This document shows, piece after piece, positions 1-10,908 of a DNA stretch of 64,000 bases. Under the pieces are notes generated by a model that was given only the letters and a program-made list of their open reading frames with translations, was not told where the DNA came from and ran no database searches. Numbering within the stretch: the first letter of the stretch is position 1; each line of letters begins with the position of its first letter. Source of the stretch: Clytia hemisphaerica (Eukaryota > Cnidaria > Hydrozoa > Leptothecata > Clytiidae); the NCBI GenBank assembly GCA_902728285.1, contig CACVBU010000508.1, positions 1,302,769 through 1,366,768 on the forward strand, in the 5' to 3' direction. Made by a program: the position numbers and the translations under genes.

Positions 1-605
1 CCACCATTTTGGATTTTCCAGCGTGAGACTGAGACTGAAAGATTATTTGAATTTGCCGCGCCCTCTCATCGACTTGAAAAAGGACTGGAATCTAGACAAT
101 TTTACTGCCACGCTATGAAAAATGACATAATGCTATCAAATACGGTGAGATGATTGGCTTAAGAGAGGCGGGAATGCTTAAAGATGGTAGACGAAATTAC
201 GCATGGTATAACCGTATAACAGGTTAGGTTTAGCTTTGTGTGCTTTTGCTCTTATGCAGCTCCGCTCACAGCTCTACTCTACCATTTTTGTTTTGATTTA
301 GACCAGTCAGGTCATTTATTTGAGGGCTATGCATGTTAACCTCCACTGATGCAAGTTACCCCATCTCACGGTATATCTGGCTTGCTGTTCACAATTTGGT
401 AAGGTCCATTCATTGATTTTTCCTACTCTGGCCTCCTGGGTCTAACCGACTGTCAGTCAATGCAAATACCTCCATTTAACAGTTTAAAGCATGTTAAAAG
501 TTGTTAAAAGTTCACAATAACAACTTTCTTTTTTCTACAGAAACCAAAAGAATGAGAGCAAGTCATTAAAACTAAAAGTCAGCGCTCTGTTCTGTGGTTA
601 CGGTG
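1..605. other. No gene recognised
   Basis: I see no convincing coding sequence or repeat structure here. The last nine bases (597-605, GTTACGGTG) are the left copy of a target-site duplication belonging to the element that starts at 606. Confidence 0.4.
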
Positions 606-802
606 CGGTTAGTTCGAAACACAGGTCACGGGTCACGGGGGACGACCCTCGACATGGCCCGAGAATTCTCGGGCCTCTTCGGGCCATGTTCGGGCCGAGA
701 GACCCTATCAATTCTTTTGGCCCGAACATGACCCGATTCATTCGGGCCATGTTCGGGCTTTCTTTTTCATAACGCTTTTAAGCCACGTGCGTTTGCGTAG
801 GC

Positions 803-1833
803 CAGACCCCCGCGCTCGATAGGATCGATCATCGGAACGGCTCGATGACGGATCGATATGTGATCGATGGATTACTTATCGATCCGGATAGGAGATCGAT
901 AGAGGATCGATACTCAAGATTTTTTTAAGCTTATGATTAGTTATCGATCTATCATCGATCTATCATCGATCTATCATCGATCTTTTATCGATCTTATCGA
1001 CCCTATCGACTCTTTCTAAAAATCGAGCTCTAATATTAATCGATCTTTCTCGCTATCGATTACCTATCGACACCTATCGATTACCTATCGACACCTATCG
1101 ACACCTATCGATTACCTATCGACACCTCTATCGATCCAATCAAAATATCGACCGTTTTTTATATTGATTAATCGATCCATATCGATCTAATGGCGTCAAA
1201 CTGGATTTACTTATCGGTACTTATCTGGCACCCGATGTAGAAATTTTCTTTCGACACGCTAAGCAAGCTCTGGGAATGGAAAAGGTCGGGGAAACTTTCA
1301 ACATCTGCTGGAAGGTTTAGATTACGGAATTTCGCCTGCTGAGCCCTAGCTCCGAACTTAAAAAAGCGGAGGGGCCCGGCTTAAAAATGGCCGATATGGT
1401 ACTCTCGGGTACCTAATATAATAAGCGTCCCCAACCCGCTAATTAATTTTATAATCAATGCATAATCGATTTATAATCGATACATACTCGATTAACGATC
1501 GATGACGAATCGATTAACGATCGATGACGAATCGATTAACGATCGATAACGAATCGACTAACGATCGATGACGATTCGATGACGAATCGATTAACGATCG
1601 ATGACGAATCGATGATGAATCGATTAACGATCGATTAACGATCGATGACGAATCGATATACTCGATTGAAATACTAGCTCGATAATGGATCAACGAAGGA
1701 TCGATACTCAAGACTTTTTAATGGCTGAATCTTCCATCGATCTCCTATCCGGATCGATAAGTAATCCATCGATCACATATCGATCCGTCATCGAGCCGTT
1801 CCGATGATCGATCCTATCGAGCGCGGGGGTCTG
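803..1833. mobile_element. hAT-like MITE with perfect 98-bp inverted repeats and ATCGAT-rich core
   Basis: Positions 803-900 and 1736-1833 are perfect inverted complements over 98 bp, beginning CAGACCCCCGCGCTCGATAG. The 8 bases outside are GCGTAGGC (795-802) and GCGTAGGG (1834-1841), a 7/8 match as expected for a hAT-type 8-bp duplication; CAG ends also suit hAT. The core (900-1735) is dominated by ATCGAT, TATCGAT and GATCGATGACGAATCGATTA tandem motifs. No protein is encoded; short open frames here merely translate the repeat. Confidence 0.8.
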
Positions 1834-2503
1834 GCGTAGGGTAAAATGGCGAAATGCGAAAATCGAATTTGGCAAAAAAATTTTGAAAAATGACCCTACA
1901 AGATTTGACTATATCTTTTTATTCCATGAAGAGATTACTTTCAAATAAAAAATGTATTAACAATGAATGGGTAAGCTTTCTAGAAATCCAAACATAAATT
2001 GCATAACTTTTACCAAAAAATAGCACTTCAGGATCAGAAACAGTCAAAAACCAGCTTTTTCCAATTTTCTTCGAGTTACAGGAATTAATTCCTTGTTTGT
2101 TTTGATCTGAAATTTTCAGTAGGGGTGGCCAACATGGTCCCATTGCTCATATCAGAGGGGCCCGAGACGGGGGTAAAAGAATTAAAGTTTCTAAGTGAAA
2201 TCTTAATTATCACCCAAAAAAGTGCCTTTTTTTGTCCATATCTTTTAAATAGATAGTCCCAGCCTTATCCCTCTTTCAGTAAAGCTTCCTATACCTTTTG
2301 TCCTTCAGAAAAACCAAAAATATTGGCCTTAATTGTTTTTTTTCAGTTCCTGTAGCCAGTAGTGTGACCCCCTGTATTTCTATTTGTGACCCCCTGTATT
2401 TCAAGCGGGTTTTTAATAGAGATGTCACATGACTCAAATCCTGCAGTCTTATTGGACTAGAGAAAGCGAAAGTGAAATCGCGCGATCTGATTGGATGAAA
2501 AAA

Positions 2504-4597
2504 GACCGCGGGAGGGGTTACGACACTTCTTGGATCCCCAAAATGGAACACCTTTATGGACCCTATTATAGACCCCATTATGGAACACCAAAATACGCGG
2601 CAGCCGAGCCGATAATTACGGCAGCCGAAACGACGATTTGAATAGCCGTTTTTCCGATTTTCCGAGGGATAATTCAATACTAGAACAAAAGACGCTAGCA
2701 AATAAACTTATTTCATTTTATCCAGCAAACTTAAAAACGATTCACGTAAAGTTTGTGCGGGAATTGCAAGAGAAATGAAGTTGAGATAGACTAGCACCAG
2801 AAGCTTCGAAGCTTTCAAAATGGAAGCGAAGTAATTTGATCAGTGAAATGTTTATATTTTTACCACTGATTAAATATACTTTTAGGTGTCTATAACATGT
2901 TAATATTATCAAAATCAGAAAGTGTTTTTATTCAACTATCTTTGTGCAAAGTTTCAATGTTTATTTTTCTATGATGCTGAAGATACAAGAAGATATTTAA
3001 TATCAAGGTTGAATTCTTTTGCTAACCAATTTATACAGAACTATCTTTTCTCTTGCTTCTTTCAGTTAAATAACAATGTAGTCAATTTTGAACACTCAAG
3101 AGGAGAAAGAGATTTCTATTTTCTCTCGAAAGTGTGCATATGGATCTGAGAAGTGAAATGAAACTCATCAACAAGACAAGAAAGACTTGTTCATCTCTCG
3201 AAAGTGTGCATATATGGATCTGAGAAGTGAATGAAACTCATCAAGACAAGAAAGCCTTGTTCAAAGAAGATTTTCATGGTTCGTACTTCAAAATATGGGA
3301 CATTTTTGTTCATCCAATGACTTGAAAAATCAACTCTGGAGACTGTAGTCTACATAACTTCAGAATACTTCGATAGAATCATGGAACGCGGATATTATTT
3401 TCTCGATAAAAGCACTGTATCATGAGATTTTGCACAAACCAAATAAAATGAAGTGAAAAGTAACTCTACGATGAACGAAAAACTCTGGTTCTGAGCATCA
3501 TATTGTACTGATTTGGAATTTTATGAAATAATGTAGAGGAAGTAGCAGTAGGACACATTGATTTGATTAAATTTAAAATCCTGTGACTATCATTGAAAAT
3601 TAAGATCAAACCACTTTGTCTTCTTGTGCTTCTGGCATGGTTCGACTCTGAAGCTACATATCTCTGCACCCTTTTTGAAAGTCCTCATACATGCTATGAT
3701 TTGGGAACAGTTGAACATATTTTTCATGTACCAGTTTGTTTCGTGATGGATGGACATAGCTGCATTTTTTACAGTGGTATGGATATGCTGCTGTAAGAAG
3801 AACTGTTTACATTTTATTTACGTTGTTAACTAGAGTGAATGTGGAATATTGTGACTGATGTTGTATGAAGTGACGACAAATACATATACTCAATGATAAA
3901 ATTTTTAAAGATATTAAAAACATTTTCTGCTAAAAAAAGGAATTATTTTTTACCAACAGTTTTGACAAAATTTTATTTACTAGGCAACTCCCTATGAAGT
4001 GCTACTGTGTGAAAAATTCTGAGGGTGCTTTAATTGAGAATTTATTTTGAATGGAAAGAAATATTTTGGAAGGCAACTTTTCACTCTTGATAAAAGTGAA
4101 GCCATAACGAATTTGTAAATACTTTATATAGTTTTCAAAATCCAAATGTATATACAGGAATTTTGTAATTTTTTATATTTACTATTTGTTATTTTGTTCA
4201 TCTGCTCTTGATGAAACACAAAGAACACAGGAAAACAAAAAAGAACTGTTTAAATCTTCTCATCTCACAATCTCTTTGTGTATAGAAAAACTCTTGTGTA
4301 GTATTTACATTTGTGAATCAATTTTGGCATAGCAAAACAGAAAATTTCCTTCATATAAGTATGATACAGGAGAATTACACGAAAGATTTTTCATTCCCCT
4401 CCCAACTTCGAACTATTTTTGGATTATCCCTTTAAATTTATTCTCGAATACTTATTCCGTATAAAGAATTACATCATGTTTCTTGAATATTACGCAATCG
4501 TAACGGGTCCATAATGGGGTCCATAATGGGGTCCATAAGAGGGTCCATAAAGGTGTTCCATTTTGGGGATCCAAGAAGTGTCGTAACCCCCGCGGGA
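2504..4597. mobile_element. Inverted-repeat element of about 2.1 kb
   Basis: The left end (about 2506-2590: CCGCGGGAGGGGTTACGACA, then CTTCTTGGATCCCCAAAATG and TATGGACCC repeats) is present inverted at about 4510-4600. GGTCCATAATG-type units are repeated several times at the right inner edge and fewer at the left. The interior is AT-rich and has no recognisable gene. I could not define a clear target-site duplication. Confidence 0.6.
3122..3265. repeat. Two-copy tandem duplication, period about 72 bp
   Basis: TCTCTCGAAAGTGTGCATAT followed by GGATCTGAGAAGTG occurs at 3122 and again at 3194, with small indels between the copies. It lies inside the 2.1-kb inverted-repeat element and has no coding meaning that I can see. 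Confidence 0.75.
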
Positions 4598-6105
4598 GCT
4601 GGAAACGAATGGAATTCTCTAGAATTCTCATTCGCAAACAAAATGGCGGCGAGAAAAGCACGTCTTTTGCTTTGGACGAAAGGTTGTAAATTCTGGTTGA
4701 TTTCAAGGTTTTATCTTATCTTATCTCATTTACTTTAATTAGTAGAGGCTTCTTCAATGTTTGGGGAAGGTAAGTCTGTAAAAGTTATTTGTTTTTCGGT
4801 GGAAAAAAGTGTTTAAAAAAGCATTTTTTGTGCTCAAGGTTTATTTTTCTTCGCAAATTTTTGTCTTCAATCTTAAATAGCTGAACGAGTATTTGACTGA
4901 TGCTTATGATTTTTTCATAGAACATAGTAAAACTATTCAGGAACTTAGACCTTTTTACAGAATTTCAAAAAATCTGTTAGTTCTGGAGATATATTGAAAA
5001 GTTTAGACATGGGTAGTTTGCGTTCGTGTTTCGCGTTCCCAAACCAAACGCACGTGAAGCCTGTCTGGCTGGGTCCATTGAGTCTAATCTAAGTACGGAG
5101 ACTTAAAATGTAAACTGATCAAACTATACCTTTGTGTCTGCGTCAGGAGATTCCATATTTAAATTGATTCAGCATGTCCAGTCAAACAAAATAGTACAAA
5201 ATAAGATTTGTCTGTTTTGTTTATATCGCTCAAAAAAACTTTACGGGCTTCCCGTGGACACGCTTCAGTTTAAAACCAGGACCAGTTTACTAGTAAATAA
5301 TTCCATCCTAAGTATATTTATAACTATGTTTTCATACCAAATAAGACATTTAATATTTATATGAATTTACAACATTCATATATTTAATATAATTAAGAGA
5401 AACCAAGTTTTTCTCAAAGAAAATGTTTAAAAAATTCAGTCCTGAAATTACACGCCTGTTTAAATCATGTTTTCAAAAAATTGGCCCGTGCGTGGCCCGC
5501 GTGTGGCCCGAACAGTGGCCAGCTCGGGCTATACTCGGGCTTTACGCGAATTCCAATAAAAGTTTTGGCCCGAGAATTCTCGGGCCATGTCGAGGGTCGT
5601 GTCACGGGTTACTACGGGCACTACTATGTTTACAAACATTCCCTCTCCAAGTTGAACGATAAACTATTGCTAGAACATCTAACAAGATAGCTGTAATGTC
5701 AAGATGTCAATTAATGTAATTAAAAAGTGCGAGTTGTAAAAATGATTACCTTACCTTTTATTCTGGATCAGTTGCTCATGTTTAAAACGATAACAGTTTT
5801 GTAATAAAAGTGACTTGTGCGGGAAAAATACGACAACTTGGACTGGTTTCCATCAAGAAACAAACAGACTAAATTGTAAAAATGGCGCGAAGTTGAAAAA
5901 AGGGCGGATGCAGTAGCACTAATTTGAATAACAAACATCGAATCAATGAGGTGGCAACTATCAACGCCCTCTTTACAACCTTTAAGTCCGGATGTTTATT
6001 TACGAAAGGCCCGCAATCGGCCAGCTCTTCATTTAAGTGTACTCTTTGACGACATATATTATCTTTACTAGAATAGGAGCAAGGTGTCATGTAATACATA
6101 ATAAT

Positions 6106-6440
6106 TGTAATATACGTCGTGTATTTGTATTCTTATCATGTAATATATAATATAATGTAATATGAGGTGAATACAGACGCTCTCGTATTGTTTTCTGACC
6201 AGCCACCAGAACCGTTGGAAAACCAACGGATCCGGCGAGACTCGAACTCACAACCATGCCATTCGCGGGCATTTGCTCTACCATTGAGCTACGGGTCCAT
6301 GTGGAACCCGATGACTCAATTGCCACTTTGTAGAGCTGGAAGTGAATTCTTGTCTACTGACTGGTCAGAGACGATGAATTGGGAGAAATCCATCTCCACA
6401 TTATTCATGAATAATGTAATATACGTCGTCTATATGTATC
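6106..6440. repeat. tRNA-derived repeat flanked by a GTAATATACGTCGT duplication
   Basis: GTAATATACGTCGT plus about 20 similar following bases occurs near 6107 and near 6416, bracketing the tRNA-like segment at 6228-6298. The arrangement suggests a SINE-like unit or a segmental duplication around it. The downstream body on the minus strand has a short hairpin (CCGTTGGTTTTCCAACGG). Confidence 0.5.
6228..6298 (-). tRNA. tRNA-like sequence, probably a tRNA-derived SINE head or pseudo-tRNA
   Basis: Read on the minus strand it folds as a cloverleaf: acceptor GGACCCG with CGGATCC (one mismatch), D arm GCTC-AATGGTA-GAGC, anticodon stem ATGCC/GGCAT, and T arm GTGAG-TTCGAGT-CTCGC. The internal A box (TAGCTCAATGG) and B box (GAGTTCGAGTCTC) of an RNA polymerase III promoter are visible. 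The anticodon loop reads CGCGAAT, with G where tRNAs have the invariant U33, and the acceptor stem has a mismatch, so I doubt it is a working tRNA. A tRNA-derived retroposon is more likely. Confidence 0.6.
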
Positions 6441-8220
6441 CTTACACAAAGTCGTAACCCCTCAATCAACCCAAGTGCCAGTGTAAAGTAATAGAAACCA
6501 GGCTTGATTATGTAACGTTTCAAAACGAGCACGCTCGTACACAGACCTCTTTTATATGTTCGTGTGCTTTGGAAAATCAAAACATCTTGTTACTTTTTAT
6601 GATGCTGTTACTAACTGTTGTCATTTATGACGTTGTGCATATTGCAATAAAAAAATATGTTTTGTTATAAGAAGCAATTATTGTTATTTGGTTCAATGTA
6701 TCAAATCTCTCAGTTTAGTTGACACTTTGGTATCTTTGGAAAGACCCCATCGGCTTTAGGCTGGGCTGTCAGCTTTAGGACCTCTCACGGTATTATCATA
6801 AAATTTTTTAAATAATATGTCACCCACAAATTTTCACAAAATTATATTGAATGACAAAAATATTGTCAAAATCATGAAATATAAGGCCTCTGAACCAATT
6901 TACAGCAAAATGTTTTTTCATACTCAATAGGATACTAATCATGTGACTGGATATAGATTGACATGTTTTTATAAAACGATTAAATGCTGCAAGACAGTGT
7001 AGACCTAACTCTTCATACAAAAATTACGGGAAACGCATATTTGGACTTTGTACCCTATGCTGCACTCAAGCACTTGGGCCAAAATCCCGCAAAGGCAGGA
7101 CAAAAATCAGTTTTTTGAAGTTTGCAAAAAAACGCCACATAGAAGATCTTTCAAATTCAGTATGTGAATAGAGCAGTAAAAAATAAAACTTTTCTATTTT
7201 TCCTTTTTTTTGCAAAAGTTCTAGTAATAAAAATAAAGGGATAATGATAATTGAATACTATCCATTGATGATCCGCGGCACTATCGTAAAGCTAAAATCG
7301 CTTCGCGTACTCTTTGCTTGAGAAAATGATTGACAGATTGAAGTTTTTCATCCCCGCGGTGCGCGCCACGCGGGAGCTTGGGCGCTCTGCGAGAGTTCTC
7401 GGCTCAATCTTCGGACCGCGCTAAAATGGTAGACTGAGCTGTGATAGATCATTTCGATGGAAGTTGTTGGAATGTTTACAAGGCTCTTGACAGAATATTG
7501 TTTGTTTTATTGTCAATGATGACAGTGCCGTTATAAATTTTGTTAGATCTGACAAATTGATGTTTGTAAGTACACTTTATAGTTTTGATTCCCATTGAAG
7601 TATCATATTCTGGTTTTCATGTTATTAGATGCTGTTTTAGAGCTTTAGAGCTACACTGCAAGATAGTGGTTTTAGAGATAAGAGTATAATTAAGTCATTT
7701 TTATTAAAAATTCATAATTTAATGGTAGGTGGAAAATATTGACACATTTATAAAATACCATCATTTCTACGTTATTATCCATTAAAATTATATTCATACT
7801 CAAGGTGATGGAGGGGATATAATGAGATATGATTTAACAATTGCCGTACTATCATTTTCTTGAGAAAGCTCGCTTTTCAGGCGATGGGAATTGTAATATG
7901 TATATTACATAACATATAAAATGCATATAACACTAAAAGTGTATTATTGATAATATAAGCTTATTATATGTATGTAATATGTTGCGGTTTTTTCTGGTCT
8001 GCATTATACACGATGCAAACTTCGAAAGCACGTGGAAAGCACGTGGTTAGGTTTTAGCGTTTTAAATAGTTGTACGTGGATAAAATACCTCGAAATTGAT
8101 TTTCTCGATAATTTTTAGTGTTTTTTAACATTTTCTGTTTGAATTACTTTGATCTGAGCTGCCCCGTCACCCCGTAACCCGTGCCCCGTGACCCGTGTTT
8201 CGAACTAGCCGGTTACGGTG

Positions 8221-9546
8221 TAAGTTTTGTAATCGATAAACATCTTCCTCGTAAAAAGTGTCATATTGAAATAGGCGGCAATCTAAAATATGTTGTGTTC
8301 GGGTCGTCCGACCGACTGTTTATTTACAAGAAAACCCAATTCGGAAAGTCGGTAAAAATGTCGGGTTTTTTGGGCGCTGTTTGCAGGTTTGGATCTTTCC
8401 CATAATGGTGGGCACGGGCGAACGGAGCATGTCTTTGAATCATTATTCTTTGTTTACTTAACCCACATTGAGTCCTGTTCAAGTTTTTTCATGTACCCTT
8501 ATTGAAATTTTCATGTCAAAATTCAGCAACGCGGCCGGTAGGGCCAATATCCTGGGGGCCAAAAATAAGGGCTGCTTTAAGGTTAACATTTAGTTTGGCA
8601 AATTAAAGATCGGCAGGTCCAAAATGCATAAAACATAATGCATATTGCATAATGCATAATGCATAATATTTGAAAAATGTCAATTTTAGAGGCTATATAA
8701 TATAGAGAACTAGCCGGTACCCGGCGTTGCACGCCGGTTTAGCTGTTGCTGAACGCATTTTACGCATTTTCAAAGTTTGACTCTGTCCCTCCCAGGTCAT
8801 GTATCTTTTAACCATATTTTGAAAAAGATTTTTAAATTGTTGCAAAAATGATCAGAAAGGGCGTTATTCAAACTATACCATACCGGCGACCTGCGACGTC
8901 CGAAAAGGCTTTGCAATTAGATTTTTTTCTTGCTTCGCTCGCTTTACATTTGCCGTACTTGTTGATGATTAGGAAAACTTTGATGTCAAGATAAGAGGAG
9001 TGAAATTATAGACATGACACGAGATTCGTCGAAAAAAGGCAGCCCGTGGGTACTTAGGCAAGAGAAGGATACGGGCATGAGCCGTTCTTAAGGATGCCTT
9101 TTTAAAAATGGCAGTCCCTGTAAGGGTTGGAAAAATCAGAAAATCAAACTCCAGTCCCACTAAGAGTCGGTAAAAATAGGGAAAAAAATTCAACTTTTTA
9201 CCCCCAGAAAGATAGAAATTTAATCAAAATTAGTCCCAATAAGGGAAGTAAATTTCACAAAATTTCGCTTGTTTCTTCTTCTCTCTAGTCTCGCTAAGGG
9301 TCCGAGGGCCAAAAGTCAGGCAGCTAGGCACCTTCGTCATAACTTTTCGAATTCAACAATGAATTGAAATATGCTACAACACGCTTTGCTCTGAAGGTCA
9401 GACATATTTTAATATATATTGGTACGCTCCTTTAGAGCTTTAGCGTGGGCGGCCGCCTATACGCCATCGGAATATCAGATATAGTCAACTCAGGTAATCG
9501 TTACGCACTTTTCAGAGAAAGGCAGAGAAAGGTTGATTTTGCAGAT
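8221..9546. other. No gene recognised; simple and degenerate repeats
   Basis: It contains TGCATAATGCATAA short tandem units (about 8620-8670) and a GCCGGTACCCGGCGTTGCAC-like segment near 8713 that resembles a common dispersed-repeat motif. No open frame here looks coding. Confidence 0.4.
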
Positions 9547-9906
9547 AATTCTTGCGATTAAAGGCTAGTTGAGCTATTTTTAGATAGCTAAAGCATTTTC
9601 CAACCTTTTTCATTCATATAAGCTATCTTTGATAAGCCAAAATTCACTAAACAACATTTTTCAACTGCGTAATGATTAGGTGTCAAATCTGCAATTATTC
9701 CGAATTTTTCCCTATCGATTCCGCGCATGCTAATTCTTGCGATTAAAGGCTAGTTGAGCTCTTTTTAGATAGCTAAAGCATTTTCCAACCTTTTTCATTC
9801 ATAAGCTATCTTCAAGAAGCCAAAATTCATTTAACAACATTTTTCAACTGCCTAGTGATTAGGTGCCAAATCTGCAATTATTCCGCATTTTTCCCTATCG
9901 ATTCCG
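9547..9906. repeat. Two-copy tandem duplication, period about 184 bp
   Basis: The unit begins AATTCTTGCGATTAAAGGCT and ends with CCCTATCGATTCCG. Copy one starts near 9547 and copy two near 9732, with few differences (for example GAGCTATTTTTAG against GAGCTCTTTTTAG). Confidence 0.85.
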
Positions 9907-10119
9907 TGGATCGGAAAACTGTTAAAAAAACCAATTGGCTATTAAACTGTGTTGAAAAGATATTACTTGAAACATTGTATTGGCGACTTTAAGCTTGAAT
10001 GGTAACTTGAAAAGTGCCTAACGATTGGGCTACCCTCGTAAATTTTACGCACCTAATTGATCCGAGGCTCTAGTTATTTATCAAGAAAAAACATTTGGTG
10101 GGATAAAACGTACTTGATA

Positions 10120-10906
10120 CTCTAGGGGCTGAGTTAGGTCCCTTATGCGCATCGGCGTATAGTCATTTTTTCTTTTGATCATGAAAGTATAGTCCTTGAA
10201 GAGTCAGAAAACGTGTGTGGCGTTATTTAGATTTTTTTTTTGACTTTAAACATACACATATTATATACCAATCGATCACAAGTTTTATGCTAATTAAGAA
10301 AAAGGTCAGAATCATGGTCTGAAAATTTCGTTATCTGGAGATATGAAGCACTTTCGATTTCAATTTTTTGAAATGACTACTTTTGGTTCCAGATTTGCGT
10401 GGCTGTAACATTAGATTGGCTTACTTAATTTACTTGAAATTTCCGGAGGGTCTTGCCTACCGTTCAAATAATGAAATTCAGGAAAAGTTTTTTTTCTACA
10501 TGAATTTCGAAATCCATAATGGCGGATTCAAAACTTTCTTTCGTCACATTGGCTCTTAGGCTCTGCTAGCCTAAGAAAAATATTTTTTTGAGCTTAAAAC
10601 CCTGCATACTATATACCAATCGATCAGAAATTTTATGTTGATTAAGAAAAAGGTGAGAACCATGGTCTGAAAATTTTGCTATCTCGAGCTATGAAGTATT
10701 TTCGTTTTCAAAACTTAGAAAACATAAGTACTTCGTATCTCTTGATTTTTGGGTTGAAGATCTAAAATCCGCCATTATGGAAATTTGTGCCTGATCCAAA
10801 TAACGCCACACACGTTTTCTGACTCTTCAAGGACTATACTTTCATGATTAAAAGAAAAAATGACTATACGCCGATGTGCATACGAGACCTAACTCAGCCC
10901 CTAGAG
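10120..10906. mobile_element. TA-flanked MITE with about 110-bp inverted repeats and internal duplication
   Basis: The ends read CTCTAGGGGCTGAGTTAGGT and its complement ACCTAACTCAGCCCCTAGAG, with TA directly outside each (10118-10119, 10907-10908), as in Tc1/mariner-like elements. Inverted similarity extends through GTGTGTGGCGTTATT at the inner edge. The interior contains two direct copies (about 10240-10350 and 10600-10705) of a segment with TATATACCAATCGATCA and ATGGTCTGAAAATTT. There is no transposase. Confidence 0.8.
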
Positions 10907-10908
10907 TA

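Larger units (their letters stand above)
606..8211. mobile_element. Candidate Mutator-like (MULE-type) composite element with 9-bp target duplication
   Basis: The left end begins CGGTTAGTTCGAAACAC and the right end, read on the minus strand, begins CGGCTAGTTCGAAACAC; both run into CACGGGTCACGGG-type sequence. The nine bases GTTACGGTG lie directly outside both ends (597-605 and 8212-8220), which fits the 9-bp duplications of Mutator-like elements. The left terminal region (about 640-680, GACCCTCGACATGGCCCGAG) reappears inverted at about 5571-5606, not next to the right end. The right terminal region therefore seems split by a later insertion of about 2.5 kb flanked by CACGGGTTAC / GTAACCCGTG (about 5607-8181). 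No transposase was found inside, so the element is non-autonomous or gutted. The interior holds other repeats listed separately. Confidence 0.55.

Noticed and set aside
1514..1711. Ser/Ile/Asp-rich minus-strand frame
   Set aside because: It only reads the ATCGAT repeat core of the hAT-like MITE.
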